The notes below the pieces were generated by a model. It saw only the letters and a program-made list of their open reading frames with translations, made no database searches and was not told the DNA's origin. Positions 56,001 to 64,000 of a stretch of DNA of 64,000 nt are shown piece after piece. The stretch comes from Paenibacillus sp. JNUCC-31. Its GTDB lineage: Bacteria; Bacillota; Bacilli; Paenibacillales; Paenibacillaceae. The DNA is taken from contig NZ_CP062165.1 of the NCBI RefSeq assembly GCF_014844075.1, forward strand, positions 4,030,001-4,094,000. Direction: 5' to 3'. Numbering within the stretch: position 1 is the first letter of the stretch; each line of letters opens with the position of its first letter. A program made the position numbers and the translations under genes.

Positions 56001-56012
56001 GGGGAATAACAA

Positions 56013-56384
56013 ATGAAAAAAACAGTCCATGTTAGTCAAACGTATCCACGTCTCACGGTCTATTCAGAAGAGAACTACTTTGGAAGAAGCCGGATTTACC
56101 GTGGCAACACGGGTCTTCGTAATCTGGACAACATTCTGGGTGGAGTAGAAAGCCTGCGTTTCTTCTCGACAAGGTCGAATGCAACGTTGGTTGTGTTTAC
56201 ACGTCCTAACTTTCAAGGTGGATTCCGTGTCTTCCGCGGCAACACTAACTTGAGAGATTTGGATGATCTGATCCGTGGCAATGATGTGGAATCCCTGATC
56301 TCCACCAATCAGCGTTTGACACTGGCTGAGATTCGCGCGATTCGCCGTAATCGCAGTCTGCCAAGTGGCTATAACCTCGTTTAA
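56013..56384 (+). CDS. Tandem Greek-key protein, beta/gamma-crystallin-like
   Basis: A 123-residue basic protein made of two similar halves. Each has the crystallin Greek-key signature Y/F-x4-Y/F-x-G: YSEENYFGRSRIYRGNTGLR (about residues 17-36) and FTRPNFQGGFRVFRGNTNLR (about 64-83). Each is followed by a LDNILGG/LDDLIRG turn and a VESLRF/VESLIS strand where the family has its conserved Ser. There is no signal peptide. Bacterial members often bind calcium, but the usual D/N-x-x-S calcium pattern is only partly present. A C-terminal basic tail (LAEIRAIRRNRSL) completes it. Function unknown; some family members are linked to stress or sporulation. Confidence 0.72.
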   Translation: MKKTVHVSQTYPRLTVYSEENYFGRSRIYRGNTGLRNLDNILGGVESLRFFSTRSNATLVVFTRPNFQGGFRVFRGNTNLRDLDDLIRGNDVESLISTNQRLTLAEIRAIRRNRSLPSGYNLV

Positions 56385-56423
56385 GAATTAAACCTCTTTT
56401 GTATTCAGGTGCCGGGAAACAGG

Positions 56424-56474
56424 AAAGAGCTGTTCCGAATTGTGTTCGCACAATATCGGACACAGCTCTTTTTT
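56424..56474. terminator. Bidirectional terminator between convergent genes
   Basis: AAAGAGCTGT (56424-56433) pairs with ACAGCTCTTTTTT (56462-56474), with inner CCGA/TCGG and TTGTG/CACAA. Confidence 0.88.
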
Positions 56475-56490
56475 GGTTGGAGGAGTTATC

Positions 56491-56820
56491 TTAATCTCCC
56501 CCGCCCCCGCCGTCACCACCTCCGCTATCTCCACCACTGTCGCTACTGCTTCCGGTATCGCTGCTGTGATGGTGATTAGATCCCGAAAAAGAATCACCAT
56601 CATGATGCTTGTGATCGTGAGTGTGTCTGGAATGATGAGTATGGGAGTCATCATTAGTAATGACGGGGTATGCCGGAGATGAGTCGGTGTAGCCATTGTT
56701 ACGCCGCACACGATGTCTGCCTTTTTGAGCAGCATGTCGTTTGGGTTCGTCACGAACAATCAGCCAGATAACCACAATCAGAAAAAGGAACACAAACCCA
56801 ATCTCTATTAGCGAATCCAT
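56491..56820 (-). CDS. Small membrane-anchored His/Ser/Gly-rich protein
   Basis: A 109-residue protein: one N-terminal membrane helix (MDSLIEIGFVFLFLIVVIWL), then a basic region and a low-complexity tail rich in His, Ser, Asp and Gly (HTHHSRHTHDHKHHDGDS, ending in Gly/Asp runs). Such tails may bind metals. The pattern of one helix plus Gly-rich acidic end resembles TIGR04222/YgcG-like small membrane proteins only loosely. GGAATG is close to the ATG; a weak ribosome site (AAAGGAATGATCC) precedes it. A terminator follows. Confidence 0.65.
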   Translation of the reverse strand: MDSLIEIGFVFLFLIVVIWLIVRDEPKRHAAQKGRHRVRRNNGYTDSSPAYPVITNDDSHTHHSRHTHDHKHHDGDSFSGSNHHHSSDTGSSSDSGGDSGGGDGGGGGD

Positions 56821-56917
56821 GTTTGGATCATTCCTTTCTGTACGCTTATCAAGTTTTATTTTAACGTAACTCTCACATGAATCCCATACCCTCTACCTGA
56901 TTCAGGAAAATAAGGGG

Positions 56918-56966
56918 TTGACGGAATAAGAAAGAGGTCTGTATACTGTGTATATTGATATATACA
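56918..56966 (+). promoter_or_regulatory. Promoter and YtrA-type operator of the ABC exporter operon
   Basis: -35 TTGACG (56918-56923), 18-base spacer, -10 TATACT (56942-56947). A 7-bp inverted repeat TGTATAT-N4-ATATACA (56949-56966) covers the expected transcription start. The operon encodes a GntR/YtrA-type repressor two genes on, which is the probable ligand of this operator. Confidence 0.85.
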
Positions 56967-57011
56967 GTAGATACAGTGAACATAGTCAAGATGGAAAGGC
57001 AGGCAAGCGAT

Positions 57012-57725
57012 ATGAACGCATGGAATCAGGCGTGGTGGCTGACTCGTTACGAATTAAATAAGGATAAACTCCAATGGCTATGGACTGCGGTCTTTATGGT
57101 TTACGCTGGCGGCATGGGCGGTGTGATGTTACTGGGACAACGGCAGGAGGATTTTTTTAGTCCATTTGGAGACGCCTACTTTATGCTCATGTGCCCGTTC
57201 CAGGGGTTCATGTTCAGTAGACGATCCTTCCGATATATCCAGGAAGATTCCTATACACAGATGTTAACCTATTACCGCAGGATTCCGATCCCGGAACCAA
57301 CGGTGATGTGGTCACGTATTCAGCAATCGTTGATAGCCTTTGTATACAATGGTATTTTTTTCTACGGCTTATTATATGTCGTTGGGCTCCGTACAGAAGG
57401 ATTCCGATGGGATCAATATCTGGCTTTTGCCTTGACTTGTACGGGCTACGGAATATTGGTTACAGGCTTATATATCTACGGCGAATTTTTACACAGCGGC
57501 AAGAAATATTTGCTTCTCAATCTGCTGTTTGTCCCGGTCGTGATCATCATCTCCATTCTGATTCGAATGGCAGGCGGCAATGGATTTCAGCTTTTGTTGG
57601 ATACGAGCAGAGCATGGGGGATGCTCTCCCCGATCATGTGGGCTACCCTGCTGGCGGGGTTAACAGGGTTATGGCTGTTCAGTCGGTTAACGATGAAGAA
57701 GCTGGCGAAGCGGGATTTGAGTTAG
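57012..57725 (+). CDS. ABC transporter membrane protein (first gene of exporter operon)
   Basis: A 237-residue protein with six hydrophobic segments: LQWLWTAVFMVYAGGMGGVM, SLIAFVYNGIFFYGLLYVVG, YLAFALTCTGYGILVTGLYI and LLLNLLFVPVVIIISILIRM among them. ATG 57012 is taken as start; ATG 56991 is an alternative and the ribosome site AAAGG is modest. The segment MLTYYRRIPIPEPTVMWSRI is conserved in ABC-2-type permeases near GntR/YtrA genes. It probably pairs with the ATPase at 58228. Confidence 0.78.
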   Translation: MNAWNQAWWLTRYELNKDKLQWLWTAVFMVYAGGMGGVMLLGQRQEDFFSPFGDAYFMLMCPFQGFMFSRRSFRYIQEDSYTQMLTYYRRIPIPEPTVMWSRIQQSLIAFVYNGIFFYGLLYVVGLRTEGFRWDQYLAFALTCTGYGILVTGLYIYGEFLHSGKKYLLLNLLFVPVVIIISILIRMAGGNGFQLLLDTSRAWGMLSPIMWATLLAGLTGLWLFSRLTMKKLAKRDLS

Positions 57726-57810
57726 TTCATGATATGAAATATAACCGAATAGAACGAGTAGAGGAAACCGGCACTGTCATGGAACAGACTGAAGTGTACC
57801 GGAGGGCGAG

Positions 57811-58212
57811 GTGCAAGACGTGAATATACCGATTCAAATTAATGAAAACAGTGCTGAACCTTTATATCACCAAATTGAAAACCAGTTAAGATCGTTAATT
57901 ATTACAGGTCAATTGGGGGAGGGGACACATTTGCCGTCCATTCGTGAATTCGCCGGATCTTTGAATTGCAGTGTCATCACGGTTCGCCGGGTCTATCAGG
58001 ATCTGGAGAATGAGGGTCTGCTTCGCACAAAGCAGGGGACGGGCACATTTGTTGCCGAGGTTGAAGCTGGGGATCGGGAAAATTATAAATTAACTGCGGC
58101 CAGAGAAGCCTTGCAGGCTGCGGTACAATCGGGCAAAGCGGTAGGATGCAGCCAAGAGGAAATGGCAATTCTGTTCCGTGAAGCTCTCCAGACCATCTTT
58201 GATTCGAAGTAA
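57811..58212 (+). CDS. GntR family regulator, YtrA subfamily
   Basis: A 133-residue repressor. GTG 57811 has GGAGGGCGAG upstream, 6 bases from the GGAGG. The winged helix is complete: PLYHQIENQLRSLIITGQLG, LPSIREFAGSLNCSVITVRR and VYQDLENEGLLRTKQGTGTF. The short helical C-terminus (about 45 residues) without a sensor domain is the mark of the YtrA subfamily, whose members regulate ABC transporters and often respond to cell-wall-active or membrane-active compounds. It sits inside the operon and probably represses it from the operator at 56949. Confidence 0.92.
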   Translation: MQDVNIPIQINENSAEPLYHQIENQLRSLIITGQLGEGTHLPSIREFAGSLNCSVITVRRVYQDLENEGLLRTKQGTGTFVAEVEAGDRENYKLTAAREALQAAVQSGKAVGCSQEEMAILFREALQTIFDSK

Positions 58213-58227
58213 AGGAGTGATCCACAC

Positions 58228-59124
58228 ATGGAATCGATAGCGGTTCAGTTGAACGGTGTATCCAAAATGCGAAAACGAAGAATCATCGGGCCCATTGACC
58301 TGACCATCCCGGAGGGTTATGTGATTGCCATTTTGGGACATAACGGTTCAGGCAAAAGCACGCTGCTAAACATGCTGCAACAAGTGGTACTGCCGGATGC
58401 CGGACAGATTATGTGGTTTGGAAATAGTTACCGGGAAGGGCTTCCCATAGAGCTTAGGCAGCAGATCGGTTTTGTCGCAGATAACGGGGGACTGGAAGAA
58501 AACCATATTACGGCCCTTGATGCGGCGAAGTTTCGATCGTATTGGTATCCAAGGTGGGACATGAGTCTTTTCAATCAACTGATGGATGAAATGGACGTAC
58601 CTTATGATGTGAAACTGATCAAAATGTCCAAAGGGGAACGCCGCAAATACGAGATTGCAGCGGCTCTGGCAGCTCGGCCTAAACTTCTGCTTTTGGATGA
58701 ACCTTCATCAGGACTGGACCCTTTTTCCTGGAAGATCATGATCGAGCAATTCCGAAAATTTATGGCGGAAGGGGACACCACGATTCTGGTTGCCACGCAT
58801 ATTGCCGACGAAGTGAAGCGACTTGCGGACTACATTGTGCTGATGCATCGCGGACAGTCTCTGGGTATGGCGGAGAAAGATGTCGTACTCGATCAATGGA
58901 GGGAAATCTGGTATGAAGGCGAACTGCGACCCGAGAGCATTCCTGGTGTCGTTGAATCGGTTCAGGAAGAGAACGGTCTGATGCGGGTAATTACAACCCG
59001 GGTGAGTGAAGCACAGGAACGGTTGGAGCTTGCAGGGATACGAGTCATGAAAGTCCGAAATCTGGAGCTGGATGAAGTGCTGGCATTCTGGATTGCCGGG
59101 TATGCACCAGCACAGTGGAGATAA
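58228..59124 (+). CDS. ABC transporter ATP-binding protein (YtrB-like)
   Basis: A 298-residue ATPase with AAAGGAGTG ahead of the ATG. Walker A is LGHNGSGKSTLLNML; the signature segment reads MSKGERRKYEIAAALAARP, a variant of LSGGQ found in YtrB-type proteins; Walker B is LLLLDEPSSGLD and the switch is VATHIADE. The C-terminal 80 residues are a regulatory tail. 16 bases after the GntR stop, so co-transcribed. It likely energises the permease at 57012. Confidence 0.92.
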   Translation: MESIAVQLNGVSKMRKRRIIGPIDLTIPEGYVIAILGHNGSGKSTLLNMLQQVVLPDAGQIMWFGNSYREGLPIELRQQIGFVADNGGLEENHITALDAAKFRSYWYPRWDMSLFNQLMDEMDVPYDVKLIKMSKGERRKYEIAAALAARPKLLLLDEPSSGLDPFSWKIMIEQFRKFMAEGDTTILVATHIADEVKRLADYIVLMHRGQSLGMAEKDVVLDQWREIWYEGELRPESIPGVVESVQEENGLMRVITTRVSEAQERLELAGIRVMKVRNLELDEVLAFWIAGYAPAQWR

Positions 59125-59141
59125 CCGAAGGGAGACGATAC

Positions 59142-60047
59142 ATGATGAACCGATTGGAATTGAAGCAGGTAGTCAAGCAATATGCAGACAAAACAGCAGT
59201 TAACGGGGTAACGCTTAATGTAAAAGAAGGGGAGATTTACGGACTGCTCGGAGCCAACGGCGCAGGCAAAACGACAACGATGCGTATGGTACTTGGGCTG
59301 ATCCATCCTGACGGGGGAAATATCCAGTATAATGGAAAACCCTACAGCACGGAACTGCAGCAGATTATGGGCTATCTTCCGGAAGAGCGCGGTCTGTATC
59401 CAAAGGTGAAAGTCAGTGAACAGATCAACTACCTGGCCCGGCTGCGCGGCATGAATGGAAAGGACGCGGACCAGAGCCTGAAGTATTGGTTGGACCGATT
59501 CGAAGTGCCAGAGTATTACGACAAGAAGATTGAGGAACTATCCAAAGGAAATCAACAGAAAATGGGCTTTATTGCCGCAGTGGTGCACAGACCGCAAATT
59601 CTGATTCTGGACGAAGCCTTCAGCGGACTTGATCCGGTGAATGTGGAATTGCTTAAGTCCACGGTCAAAGAATTGCGTGATGAGGGCACGGCCATTCTGT
59701 TCTCCACACACCGTATGGAGCACGTCGAGGAATTATGCCGTCAGATAACCATATTGCATCGTTCCAATACCGTGGTGCAGGGAGAGATCAAGGAGATCAA
59801 GAGTCGTTATCCACGTGAGCAGGTGTTCCTGAGCACAACGGGCAATGTGAGTGGTCTGGAACAGTTGCCGGGTGTGAACAAGGTAGAGAAAAATGAGCGA
59901 GGATACCTGATCCATATTGGTCAGATGGAGGCAGCTCAGGAAATTCTGAAAGCTGCCATGGCTCAGACGACAGTGGAACATTTTGAAATCAAGGAACCAA
60001 CGCTTAACCAAATCTTTATTCGTGAGGTAGGTGAGTCGAATGAATAA
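59142..60047 (+). CDS. ABC transporter ATP-binding protein (NatA/YhaQ-like)
   Basis: A 301-residue ATPase; ATG 59142 has GAAGGGAG ahead of it. Walker A GLLGANGAGKTTTMRMVLGL, Q-loop in MGYLPEERGLYPKVKV, signature LSKGNQQKMGFIAAV, Walker B LILDEAFSGLDP, switch STHRMEHVEEL. The C-terminal tail matches NatA/YhaQ-type proteins of sodium or drug efflux pairs. It overlaps the permease gene by 8 bases. Confidence 0.92.
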   Translation: MMNRLELKQVVKQYADKTAVNGVTLNVKEGEIYGLLGANGAGKTTTMRMVLGLIHPDGGNIQYNGKPYSTELQQIMGYLPEERGLYPKVKVSEQINYLARLRGMNGKDADQSLKYWLDRFEVPEYYDKKIEELSKGNQQKMGFIAAVVHRPQILILDEAFSGLDPVNVELLKSTVKELRDEGTAILFSTHRMEHVEELCRQITILHRSNTVVQGEIKEIKSRYPREQVFLSTTGNVSGLEQLPGVNKVEKNERGYLIHIGQMEAAQEILKAAMAQTTVEHFEIKEPTLNQIFIREVGESNE

Positions 60048-61338
60048 AATGGGGACGATTACCGGATTTACGTTCAAAAACAAAGTGAAAACAAAGTCTT
60101 TCATGGTGACGACCATTGTACTTGCACTTTTAATTACGATTGGACTCAATATTCCATATTTCATTACCTTATTTAATGGTGGTCCCATTGGCGGAGGTGC
60201 GGGCGGAAGTGGTTCTGTGAATATCGGTCTGCTGAGCACAGGGCAAACGGAGGTAGCTGAGAAGCTGGAGACCTACTCATCCGCACAAGGCAACGAGACA
60301 TATCACTTCGTTAACGATGCGAGTAAAGATGAAGCGGCACTCAAAGCCGATGTGGAGTCTGGGGTTCTGGATGGCTACCTGAAGTTTGAACCTGTTGCGG
60401 GGCAAGACTTCCCGCAGCCTGTCCTGTACTCCAGCGAAGATATCTCCCCGCAGGTTGTAGCACCCATTGAAGCAGCACTTCAAATTGTGAGGCTGGATGT
60501 GGTCGTGAAGGATACACTTACAGCAGAGCAAAAACAGCTCATTAGTACGCCAGTGAAACTGACAGAGCAAAGCCTTGATTCTGATCAGAGTGGAGCTGCT
60601 GCCGAGTCGGAAGGTGGCATGAGTGGCATCAACTATATTGTTGTTTACCTGTTGATTATCCTGTTGTTCACTTCAACGATGATGACTGGTAATATGATTG
60701 CCTCCGAAATTACGGCTGAGAAGAGCTCGCGAATTATGGAAATTCTGATTACGAGTGTATCTCCGCTGAGCCAGATGTTTGGTAAAATTATCGGTATTTT
60801 CTTGGTAGGTTTGCTGCAAATCGGTATTTTCGGTGCCGTAGTTGCCGGCAATATGCTGTTACCCCATAACCGCGATGTATTGAGCGATTTCAATATGAAT
60901 CTGAGTGATGTGAACGTCGCAGTCATAGTATATGGACTTATCTTCTACATTCTGGGCTACTTCCTGTATGCGGTTATGTTCGCCGCTATTGGCTCGATGG
61001 TGAGTCGGACAGAAGAACTGGGTCAGGCCGTGTTGCCGATTACGATGTTGTCCCTGGTTTCCTTCTATATCGCCATCTTCAGTATTGCTACACCGAACAT
61101 CCTGTTGTTGAAAGTGGCGAGCTTCATTCCGTTCACTTCCCCAACGGCGATTCTGGTACGGATTGGGGCAGGCGTTGCACCAACCTGGCAGATCTGGACG
61201 TCACTTGCGATTCTCTTAGTTTCGATTATGATCTTCGGTTGGCTCGCAGCGAAAATCTATCGTACGGGTGTGCTGATGTATGGTAAACGCCCAACGTTCA
61301 AGGAATTGTTCAAAGCGATGAAGGCTTATAAAATCTAA
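60040..61338 (+). CDS. ABC transporter permease (NatB/YhaP-like)
   Basis: A 432-residue permease. ATG 60040 overlaps the ATPase gene. It has an N-terminal membrane helix (FMVTTIVLALLITIGLNIPY), a large extracytoplasmic loop of about 170 residues (about 45-205, Gly-rich at first), and five to six helices in the C-terminal half, including IIVVYLLIILLFTSTMMTGN-type and TAEKSSRIMEILITSVSPLS (the ABC-2 coupling region). This layout is that of NatB/YhaP, thought to export sodium or other compounds with NatA. Last gene of the operon. Confidence 0.9.
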   Translation: MNKMGTITGFTFKNKVKTKSFMVTTIVLALLITIGLNIPYFITLFNGGPIGGGAGGSGSVNIGLLSTGQTEVAEKLETYSSAQGNETYHFVNDASKDEAALKADVESGVLDGYLKFEPVAGQDFPQPVLYSSEDISPQVVAPIEAALQIVRLDVVVKDTLTAEQKQLISTPVKLTEQSLDSDQSGAAAESEGGMSGINYIVVYLLIILLFTSTMMTGNMIASEITAEKSSRIMEILITSVSPLSQMFGKIIGIFLVGLLQIGIFGAVVAGNMLLPHNRDVLSDFNMNLSDVNVAVIVYGLIFYILGYFLYAVMFAAIGSMVSRTEELGQAVLPITMLSLVSFYIAIFSIATPNILLLKVASFIPFTSPTAILVRIGAGVAPTWQIWTSLAILLVSIMIFGWLAAKIYRTGVLMYGKRPTFKELFKAMKAYKI

Positions 61339-61474
61339 TCTGATGATGAATAAGTGCATTAGATGGAAAAATATTTTATAAGGTGTTATATACCAATAGT
61401 AGTAAAGAACCGATGGGTGCTTGGGGATTTATGTTAGAACTCACTGATCTATGGATGATTACATTAAACGCAAT

Positions 61475-61530
61475 TAAATTTTAGCAGGTTCTGCACTGGA
61501 AGAGGGGTGCTGAACCTGCTAAATTTTTTT
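61475..61530 (+). terminator. Terminator of the exporter operon
   Basis: AAATTTTAGCAGGTTC (61475-61490) pairs with GAACCTGCTAAATTTTT (61511-61527) around a 20-base loop and ends in T residues. Confidence 0.9.
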
Positions 61531-62025
61531 CTAGTGAACTATTGTCAGTTGATGGTATTTCTGTCGGTTCATTTCAATGAATATGTCTTTTTTCCTTAAG
61601 CATCACAGTTTTTCAACAGCACCTGCTAGACTCTTACGAGTCCCAACTAGGCATGTTTAATAACTTTTTCAAAGATCTGCGAGAAGAAATGCTGAAAGCA
61701 ACACTCGATAACTTCGATGTATTGGATGAAAGTGTGGACCAAATGGCTGAGACATGAAAAAGGGGCAATGTCGATCGATCGTAACATCGGTATGTCCGGT
61801 GAGATTGAAGGATACCTAAAGAGTAATTGGAGGTAGGAGTACTTTATCATTGTAGGGGCTACTCACTACCTGGGCAAGAATGTTATCGTGAAGGTTTCCG
61901 TCCGGTTGCTGAGATCCAATTCGTTAGTTTTATCTTCGAGTCGCTCATCATTTTCACTTATAGTGGGTGAATGAAACATTTTTTTCTATCTACTTTTTAC
62001 CCTTTATTCTCCTGCAGGGCAGCTT
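61531..62025. other. Gene-free AT-rich stretch with possible gene remnants
   Basis: No convincing gene. The plus strand has a 34-codon frame at 61653-61757 (MFNNFFKDLREEMLKATLDN) without a ribosome site, followed by further short protein-like stretches in other frames, which looks like a decayed gene. Confidence 0.4.
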
Positions 62026-62535
62026 GTGCTAACATTTTGTCAGGAAAAAATTGGTGTCATGTTTGGTAGTCCGGAAGTAACTTCAGGAGGGCGAGCATTA
62101 AAATTTTTTTCCTCTATACGCCTTGATATTTGTCGAATAGAATCCATAAAAAATGGATCTGAAATTGTAGGGAATCATGTACGTGTCAAAGTTGTGAAAA
62201 ACAAGTTAGCTCCACCATTTCGGATGACTGAGTTTGACATCATGTATGGTGAGGGTATCTCAAAGATGGGAGAACTTATCGATATAGGAATTGAACGTGG
62301 ATTGATTCAGAAATCTGGTTCTTGGTTTTTTCAAGGAGAATTGAGACTTGGACAAGGGAGAGATTCAGCAAAGAAATATTTTATGGATCATCCTGATGAA
62401 GCAAAAACATTAGAAGATGAAATTCGAAAATGGGAGCACGCTTCTACAGGTGATAATGAGAAAGATTCAGTACAGGACAAACACGATCTATTATTGGATG
62501 CTAGGGATGATAGGGCCATATTGAATAATGATTAA
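62026..62535 (+). pseudogene. Truncated recA (C-terminal fragment)
   Basis: 169 codons that match RecA from about residue 213 to the end: [56 protein letters not shown], then QKSGSWFF and [10 protein letters not shown]. The N-terminal two thirds, including Walker A and B, are absent, and the upstream sequence does not encode them in any frame. The frame starts at a GTG without a good ribosome site. Sequence is unlike standard Bacillales RecA at many positions (for example [20 protein letters not shown]), suggesting a second, laterally acquired recA. Could still be expressed as a stub, but more likely a remnant. Confidence 0.82.
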
Positions 62536-62720
62536 GTTCTGTGTGGGACAAAAGATGCTATTTGTTAAAAATTCTTGTAACTTCTTGATTTCGTGCTTGT
62601 AGTTCAAGTAAAACAACGATTAGTTCTTAAAACATGCGCTATAATAATTGAATTTTTTTGGTTTTGATGTATCTAAATGAACATCTGCAATGAGTAACAT
62701 TATGAGAGTAAAGGGACCAT

Positions 62721-63590
62721 ATGAATAAAGAATATTTTAATGAATCAATTGCAATGTATGAAAATAATAAAGACACCCATGTCCGACAATTACGGAAAGA
62801 AAGTTCGATGAAGGATTCTCTACAATTTTATTTAGACAACATAGGAAAAGTACCGCTTCTTTCTAAAGAGGATGAAACAATTTTGGCAAGCCAAGTCAAA
62901 CAAGGCAATGAAAAAGCTAAGCTGAAATTCATAGAGGCGAATTTGCGTTTAGTTGTCAATATTGCAAGCAAGTACAAATGGAATGACTTGCCTCTTCTTG
63001 ATCTCATTCAAGAGGGGAACCTAGGTCTAATAAGAGCAGTAGAAAAATTCGATTTTCAGAAGGGTTTCAAATTCAGTACCTATGCGACTTGGTGGATCCG
63101 CCGAGCAATAGAACAGGCTATCGTAGAAAAAGGACGGATTATTAGATTTCCAACTCACATTTTTGAATTATTGAGAAGATGGCAAAAAATTTACCAAGTC
63201 TTTTTTTCAGAATTTGGTCGTGATCCTACTCTTGAAGAGATGGTACACAAAATGAACATGCCAATGAACAAGATAATTGAAATAAAAAAACTGGCTGAAA
63301 AACTAGTTTTGTCTCTAGACTTAGAGGTTGGGGTAGACAAAGATACAAAACTCGGAGATTTGCTTGAATGTACTAACGAAAAAAGTACCGTTAAACTTGT
63401 AGAACAAAAATTTCTAGAGGAAAGGATAAACAATGTTCTTCATACTTTGAGCGAGAGGGAAGAAGGTATAATTCGTTTTCGCTACGGATTTGATGACGGA
63501 GAAGTGCATAGTTTTCAAGAAATAGGTGAGGTGTATGGTGTTTCGCGTCAACGTATTTACCAAATTGAAATTAAAGCATTAAAAAAATAA
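62721..63590 (+). CDS. Sigma-70 family factor, SigA-like, without region 1.1
   Basis: A 289-residue group 2-like sigma factor. Region 1.2 (DSLQFYLDNIGKVPLLSKED), region 2 (FIEANLRLVVNIASKYKWND, LLDLIQEGNLGLIRAVEKFD, FSTYATWWIRRAIEQAI), region 3 (FFSEFGRDPTLEEMVHKMNM) and region 4 (EEGIIRFRYGFDDGEVHSFQ, FQEIGEVYGVSRQRIYQIEI) are present. It stops straight after KALKK, about 15-20 residues short of SigA. In region 4.2 SRQRIYQIE replaces the usual TRERIRQIE, so -35 recognition may differ. AAAGGGA precedes the ATG; a perfect -10 TATAAT stands at 62640-62645 without a good -35. AT-rich, like an acquired gene. Confidence 0.9.
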   Translation: MNKEYFNESIAMYENNKDTHVRQLRKESSMKDSLQFYLDNIGKVPLLSKEDETILASQVKQGNEKAKLKFIEANLRLVVNIASKYKWNDLPLLDLIQEGNLGLIRAVEKFDFQKGFKFSTYATWWIRRAIEQAIVEKGRIIRFPTHIFELLRRWQKIYQVFFSEFGRDPTLEEMVHKMNMPMNKIIEIKKLAEKLVLSLDLEVGVDKDTKLGDLLECTNEKSTVKLVEQKFLEERINNVLHTLSEREEGIIRFRYGFDDGEVHSFQEIGEVYGVSRQRIYQIEIKALKK

Positions 63591-63701
63591 GCGAATATTT
63601 TCGTGAAGAACGACTTCAGGACCTTCTTGAGGTCTGAGAGTTTGGTATTTAAAGAATTTAATTTATTTTAGCAAATTCTAGGGATCTTATGGGGGTAAAA
63701 C

Positions 63702-64000
63702 ATGAATGGAGTCAAGACAGGAGAAATGTTTTTTTATCCATTTCATGGGGTAGGGCTCTTAAAAGAAAAAGTAACGCGTCCATGTGAAGATAAACAAAAG
63801 GATTACCTCAAAGTCTATTTTCATGAACTAAAAATGGAGATTTACATACCTGTGGACTCGGCTGAACAGAAGGGAATAAGGGCACTGACAAGTCGAGAAA
63901 CTTTAGAGAAATCAAAAAAACATTTCTTTAAAAAATACAATAAATTACCTCTTCTAGCCTCTGAAAGAAAGAAATCGTTGGACCGAAAGTTAAAATCAGG
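63702..64000 (+). CDS. CarD-like/TRCF-interaction-domain regulator (3' end outside window)
   Basis: Frame of 99 codons open to the right edge, with GGGGG ahead of the ATG. It starts MNGVKTGEMFFYPFHGVGLL and continues DYLKVYFHELKMEIYIPVDS and KGIRALTSRETL, which is the CarD N-terminal Tudor-like domain that binds the RNA polymerase beta subunit (the pattern F-x-G-x-x-x-x-YPxHGxG ... M-x-I-x-VP ... G-x-R-x-L). The following Lys-rich helix begins the DNA-contacting part. Placed 111 bases after the sigma factor gene, it probably works with it or in the same unit. The cut end leaves its length unknown. Confidence 0.82.
   Translation, partial: MNGVKTGEMFFYPFHGVGLLKEKVTRPCEDKQKDYLKVYFHELKMEIYIPVDSAEQKGIRALTSRETLEKSKKHFFKKYNKLPLLASERKKSLDRKLKS

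Noticed and set aside
61653..61757. 34-codon frame after the exporter operon
   Set aside because: No ribosome site, no terminator and no recognisable motif; listed only as possible gene remnant.
63614..63640. Hairpin after the sigma factor gene as a terminator
   Set aside because: The stem is short and imperfect and no T tract follows, so read-through into the CarD-like gene is more likely.

Overview
The window looks like a chromosomal segment of a Paenibacillus-type Bacillota. Genes start with strong GGAGG-type ribosome binding sites and often use GTG or TTG. There is a guanine riboswitch in front of xpt-pbuX, a caa3-type ctaCDEFG cluster, and several Bacillales-style small proteins. I place it at genus level by inference only. 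No rRNA, tRNA, CRISPR array or intact insertion sequence was seen.

Layout. 1-7 kb: a Dpp/Opp-type peptide ABC importer (two permeases, a lipoprotein receptor, two ATPases) with an M20 amidohydrolase inside the operon. 7-13.5 kb: a CheW-like protein, a SNF2 helicase with an extremely GC-rich SWIM-motif partner, and a VanY-type carboxypeptidase lipoprotein. 13.6-25.6 kb: ordinary single genes (RidA, a copper-amine-oxidase-N stalk protein, GNAT, Gfo/Idh, a quinone/alcohol dehydrogenase with a clear operator-promoter, a UvrD-like helicase, a zinc-ribbon coiled coil, TrmB, Nudix, mscL). 25.8-28.2 kb: guanine riboswitch, long leader with terminator, xpt and pbuX.

29-48 kb is the accessory island and the most interesting part. 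It encodes a contractile-injection-type spike set without any tube, sheath or baseplate gene in the window: a toxin-free VgrG-like protein, a pentapeptide-repeat protein, an Imm11/DUF1629-like protein, a possible DcrB-like chaperone, a DUF4280 (PAAR-like) tip protein, and a 1043-residue VgrG-like carrier ending in a predicted nucleic-acid deaminase, followed by an Imm3-like gene. Downstream lie three 5'-truncated copies of the carrier's middle and linker region, each joined to a different or variant toxin tip and its own immunity gene: AHH nuclease with Imm11-SUFU, WHH nuclease with SMI1/KNR4, and a second AHH nuclease with Imm11-SUFU. Terminators precede the orphan cassettes and none has a convincing start site, so they look like silent donors that could recombine onto the carrier, as proposed for Rhs and CdiA systems. 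A nearly identical 62-bp sequence lies in front of the spike operon and again in front of a membrane M48-like pseudo-peptidase at the far end, suggesting shared control.

48-61 kb returns to core genes: methionine aminopeptidase, the cta operon with a consensus CcpA site upstream, a tandem Greek-key (beta/gamma-crystallin-like) protein whose ribosome binding site lies in a hairpin, and a GntR(YtrA)-controlled five-gene ABC exporter operon with a legible promoter and overlapping operator. From 61.5 kb to the right edge the sequence is AT-rich and contains a truncated recA, a short SigA-like sigma factor and a CarD-like gene cut by the window end.
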